Assembly (NCBI RefSeq): GCF_932526225.1
Contig: NC_064046.1
Span: 13,837,408-13,901,407 of the forward strand
Direction: 5' to 3'
Length of the DNA: 64,000 nucleotides
DNA from: Nematostella vectensis
Lineage: Eukaryota > Cnidaria > Anthozoa > Actiniaria > Edwardsiidae
Every line of letters starts with the position of its first letter. Positions within the stretch are counted from its first letter, which is position 1. Made by a program: the position numbers and the translations under genes. The notes under the pieces were generated by a model. It saw nothing but the letters and a program-made list of their open reading frames with translations. It searched no databases and was not told the origin of the DNA. Positions 61,524-64,000 of the stretch are shown in pieces.

Positions 61524-61554
<31 letters not shown>

Positions 61555-61620
61555 GGGGGGTATAAAATATTTATCACACAATCCGGTGCTGGGGTCTCAT
61601 CTGTGAAATCTTGAAATCGG

Positions 61621-64000
61621 TGCGCTAGATTCGGTGCTCTAACGGTGATCGCATTAGACTGTCGATACTTATTTGGAGCGCTGACTGTGATTGCGCTACG
61701 CTAGATCGTGTTATTCTTCGTCGCTCTAACCCATTGCGTACTCCATGGGTTAAATAATAGGAGGGATTACTATTAACATACTGTTAATAAGTGTTGGGCT
61801 AGCTGAGCGTTAGCTTTGGGCTATTAGCAGCCGTTCTCATCACGAAACTTAACCCAACGCCTTTCATCATCTTGGCCGAACTATAATTTAATTATATGGC
61901 TAATGTACTGTTGATAACTCAAAATCTTAACAGTAGTTGTCTCCTGGAGTTCTCTTTGAATTACCGTAGCGTGACTTGAAAGAAAGTTTAGAGCACACGC
62001 ACGGAAACACACGCTTTTTCGAGCGTTTGTTATCAACCTTCGAGGCGACAGTTAGGCACCTGCGTACATAGAGGTCTTTCCACTATCCTCTTACATATTT
62101 CCGGCTTTACTTTAGCAGCGATTGTGACGCAACTGTAATCATTTACGCTAACGCTTCAGGAAGCATCGGCTTTTGCACCAACACAAAAGAGAAACGTGCT
62201 TTGTGATCACCGCTCTTCCGCAACGTAATTGGTAAAGTCAAGGATGCGCGCCACGTACAGTTTGATAATAAGACGTAATTGTTGGTATTTGAACGTATAG
62301 TAGGGACTAGATCAGGCAGGCACGAAACGAGGGTTAGCACAATGAGTGCGAACCAACACCAACCCCCCTCCCACCCACCCTCCTTACTTTCCTCATATAC
62401 CGCAAAAGCGGAGGAATCACGATGTATTAGACTTTTTGATTTGCTTCTCAAAGACAAATGAACATCGCACTCCTCCGTCAAGCAAATCCTGACCACGTAA
62501 GGCCTGGCCTGTAAGGGGAGGTTTCACCACGTACAATTTCCATGACTTGTTTAGAGAAACGCCTGCTTGGTTAGTATATTAGGAAAGAGAAATTGTTATA
62601 GTACATTAGAAAACCTAGAGGATTTACCACCTATACATTTATGTTATTTGTTATTTGAAAGGGAAAAATCTAATATAATAAAATACCTAGATTTTACCGC
62701 CTATTACTTGCCTAATCTGTTAGCGAAAATGCCTGCTGGCTTACTGTTTGTTATAAGGAAAGAGAAATATCTATAATAAATTAGAATTTTTTACCGCCCG
62801 TTACCTGTCTATTTTCTTGACGAAAATGCCTGTTTTCAGTGTTGTTTCACCTGATTGCTTGGCAAATGGGCGGAGATCTAGTTGACGCGCAAGTCTTGCT
62901 ATAGCACGAGGTAACTTTGATAGAAAGGAATGGGTCCCTTTGCCGCTTATTACAGGTGTTTTGTTACCAAACGTACTTGGTTTATAAAGCGGACAAATGA
63001 TGCCTAATGGCAAGTAGTCTCTATTAGTCATATAGAAAGGAGAGGAGTTGGAATGGCCGACTGTTTGAAATACGCTTCTTTTATTAGGTGGACACATAAT
63101 GCTTGCCTATAGCACTAAGCTTGCCTAATAGCACGTAGCTAATTTTAAAAAGGAGGAGAATAATTTTAGCACTAGCGGCCTCTAGCTGACTTCCATCCGG
63201 CTATTTGTACAATCAACAACTGCCTAACGCTGATACGCATAACGCTCAAGTAGAACGGGCGCGTTACGCAGTACAGAAGAGACCCGCGAGCCAGAGAGAC
63301 AAGAAAGAAGGCCGAAATAAAGACTCGACTGTACTTCTCTTGAGTGAGAAATGTTTAAGTTTAATCTTTGGCAAGGCATATTATTCATTGTGTGGTTTAG
63401 CCAAGATATTATTGTGATCCATATGGTCCAAATATGGCATTGCCTTTTGTAAGGAGTTGCAGGAGAGTATACGGGTGTAGTTGCGGTGGGTTCTACGGCA
63501 GGGAGGGGGGGGTTGTCAGGATTTAGAGGGAATAGATTTCGTAATGTATTTTGTAGCTTGAGATTTGCTGATTATTTAATAAAAAAAAGAGTGTTCTTTG
63601 GTGGCCTTTGAAGTGCGCGAGCCTGGACCCAACCCCTAACTATATCGCCCAAACGCGTTTCATAATATCCCACTTTTCAAGATGGCATGTGTTGATCTTG
63701 CCGACATTGGTAAACTGCGATTCTCGTAATCACCACAATTCGCCCCCTCAATAGACAGCAGGCTTTGAACTCATAGATTACATAACAATTAGCAGTGAAC
63801 ACGATTTTACTCGCAGAACGAGCACGCCAAACTTTATGCTTAATTGCCCCAGGAACTAATTATAACCATTAGATATCAAATAGGGCCCGAAATCATGCAC
63901 TTTTCTGCCTATATCTTAACAACAATGTGCAATAAAACACCACCAGATGAGAAAGGCATTGACCGCAAGCTCCGCTCTATTTGTACACAACTGTGTCTGC
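61621..64000. other. Right flank of array, no gene firmly supported
   Basis: Unique, mostly AT-rich sequence. From about 62,560 to 62,830 a degenerate repeat of roughly 110 bp occurs two to three times (GCCTGCTTGG or GCCTGCTGGC, then AAGGAAAGAGAAAT, then TTTACCGCC). Open frames at 62143-62496 (minus) and 63205-63417 (plus) have no recognisable domain or splice context and are not called. Confidence 0.5.
63682..63709 (+). CDS. Weak candidate first coding exon (9 codons)
   Basis: TTTTCAAGATGGCATG has a YY1-like AAGATGGC over an ATG, followed by MACVDLADI and an in-phase donor at G/GTAAAC (63709/63710). Read through, the frame stops six codons later, which fits a spliced exon. There is no downstream exon inside the window to confirm it. 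Confidence 0.2.

Larger units (their letters stand above)
38609..61620. repeat. Tandem array: seven units of about 3.38 kb, each with one GPCR gene
   Basis: Units begin at ATTAATACAGATGATG: 38609, 41993, 45375, 48758, 52147, 55524 and 58911 (periods 3384, 3382, 3383, 3389, 3377, 3387). Units 2-6 differ by scattered substitutions and homopolymer lengths. The upstream few hundred bases of unit 1 are more diverged. Unit 7 has many substitutions and stops sharing sequence near 61,620, shortly after its poly-G tract. Each unit runs: AT-rich 5' flank, intronless receptor, 43-bp repeats, CCAAT/CRE module, AT hairpin, (GT)n-poly-G, then an unassigned tail. Other open frames in the units (119 and 79 codons) show no independent support. 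Confidence 0.97.

Noticed and set aside
62143-62496. 117-codon minus-strand frame in the right flank
   Set aside because: No recognisable domain, mixed composition, and no splice partners.

Overview
This window is animal nuclear DNA. It has multi-exon genes with GT-AG introns, clear full-length homologues of animal proteins, many minisatellites, MITE-like elements and long poly-G runs. The overall style fits an anthozoan cnidarian (sea anemone or coral). That species guess is an inference; the sequence alone does not prove it.

Left half, minus strand (about 1-17.3 kb): the 5' part of a gene I identify as TBC1D32 (Broad-minded), a ciliary/Hedgehog protein. I reconstructed ten phase-compatible coding exons (368 codons); the gene runs off the left edge. 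Its introns hold a 21-bp minisatellite of more than 5 kb (9.18-14.36 kb), a 19-bp minisatellite with higher-order structure (1-1.71 kb), and a separate three-exon gene on the same strand (5.0-7.45 kb) for a 294-residue coiled-coil, stathmin-like protein.

Centre: a roughly 0.8 kb head-to-head promoter region (17.3-18.1 kb) separates TBC1D32 from DNA topoisomerase I on the plus strand (18,087-35,169). The topoisomerase model has 31 exons, 874 residues and all catalytic residues. Its introns carry several tandem repeats, most starting within tens of bases of a 5' splice site. Its 3' flank carries an array of CACGTG E-boxes.

Right half: a MITE copy and a 695-bp duplication lead into a tandem array (38,609 to about 61,620) of seven units of about 3.38 kb. 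Each unit has one intronless rhodopsin-class GPCR gene of 307 residues, followed directly by a 43-bp minisatellite, a CCAAT/CRE module, a small AT hairpin and a poly-G tract. Six copies are intact, copy 3 is frameshifted, and copy 7 is the most diverged and is cut short after its poly-G tract. The last 2.4 kb has no gene I can support, apart from a weak candidate first exon near 63,682.

The genes do not form one pathway. The most notable features are the recently amplified receptor array, the tandem repeats next to splice donors, and the gene nested in an intron.
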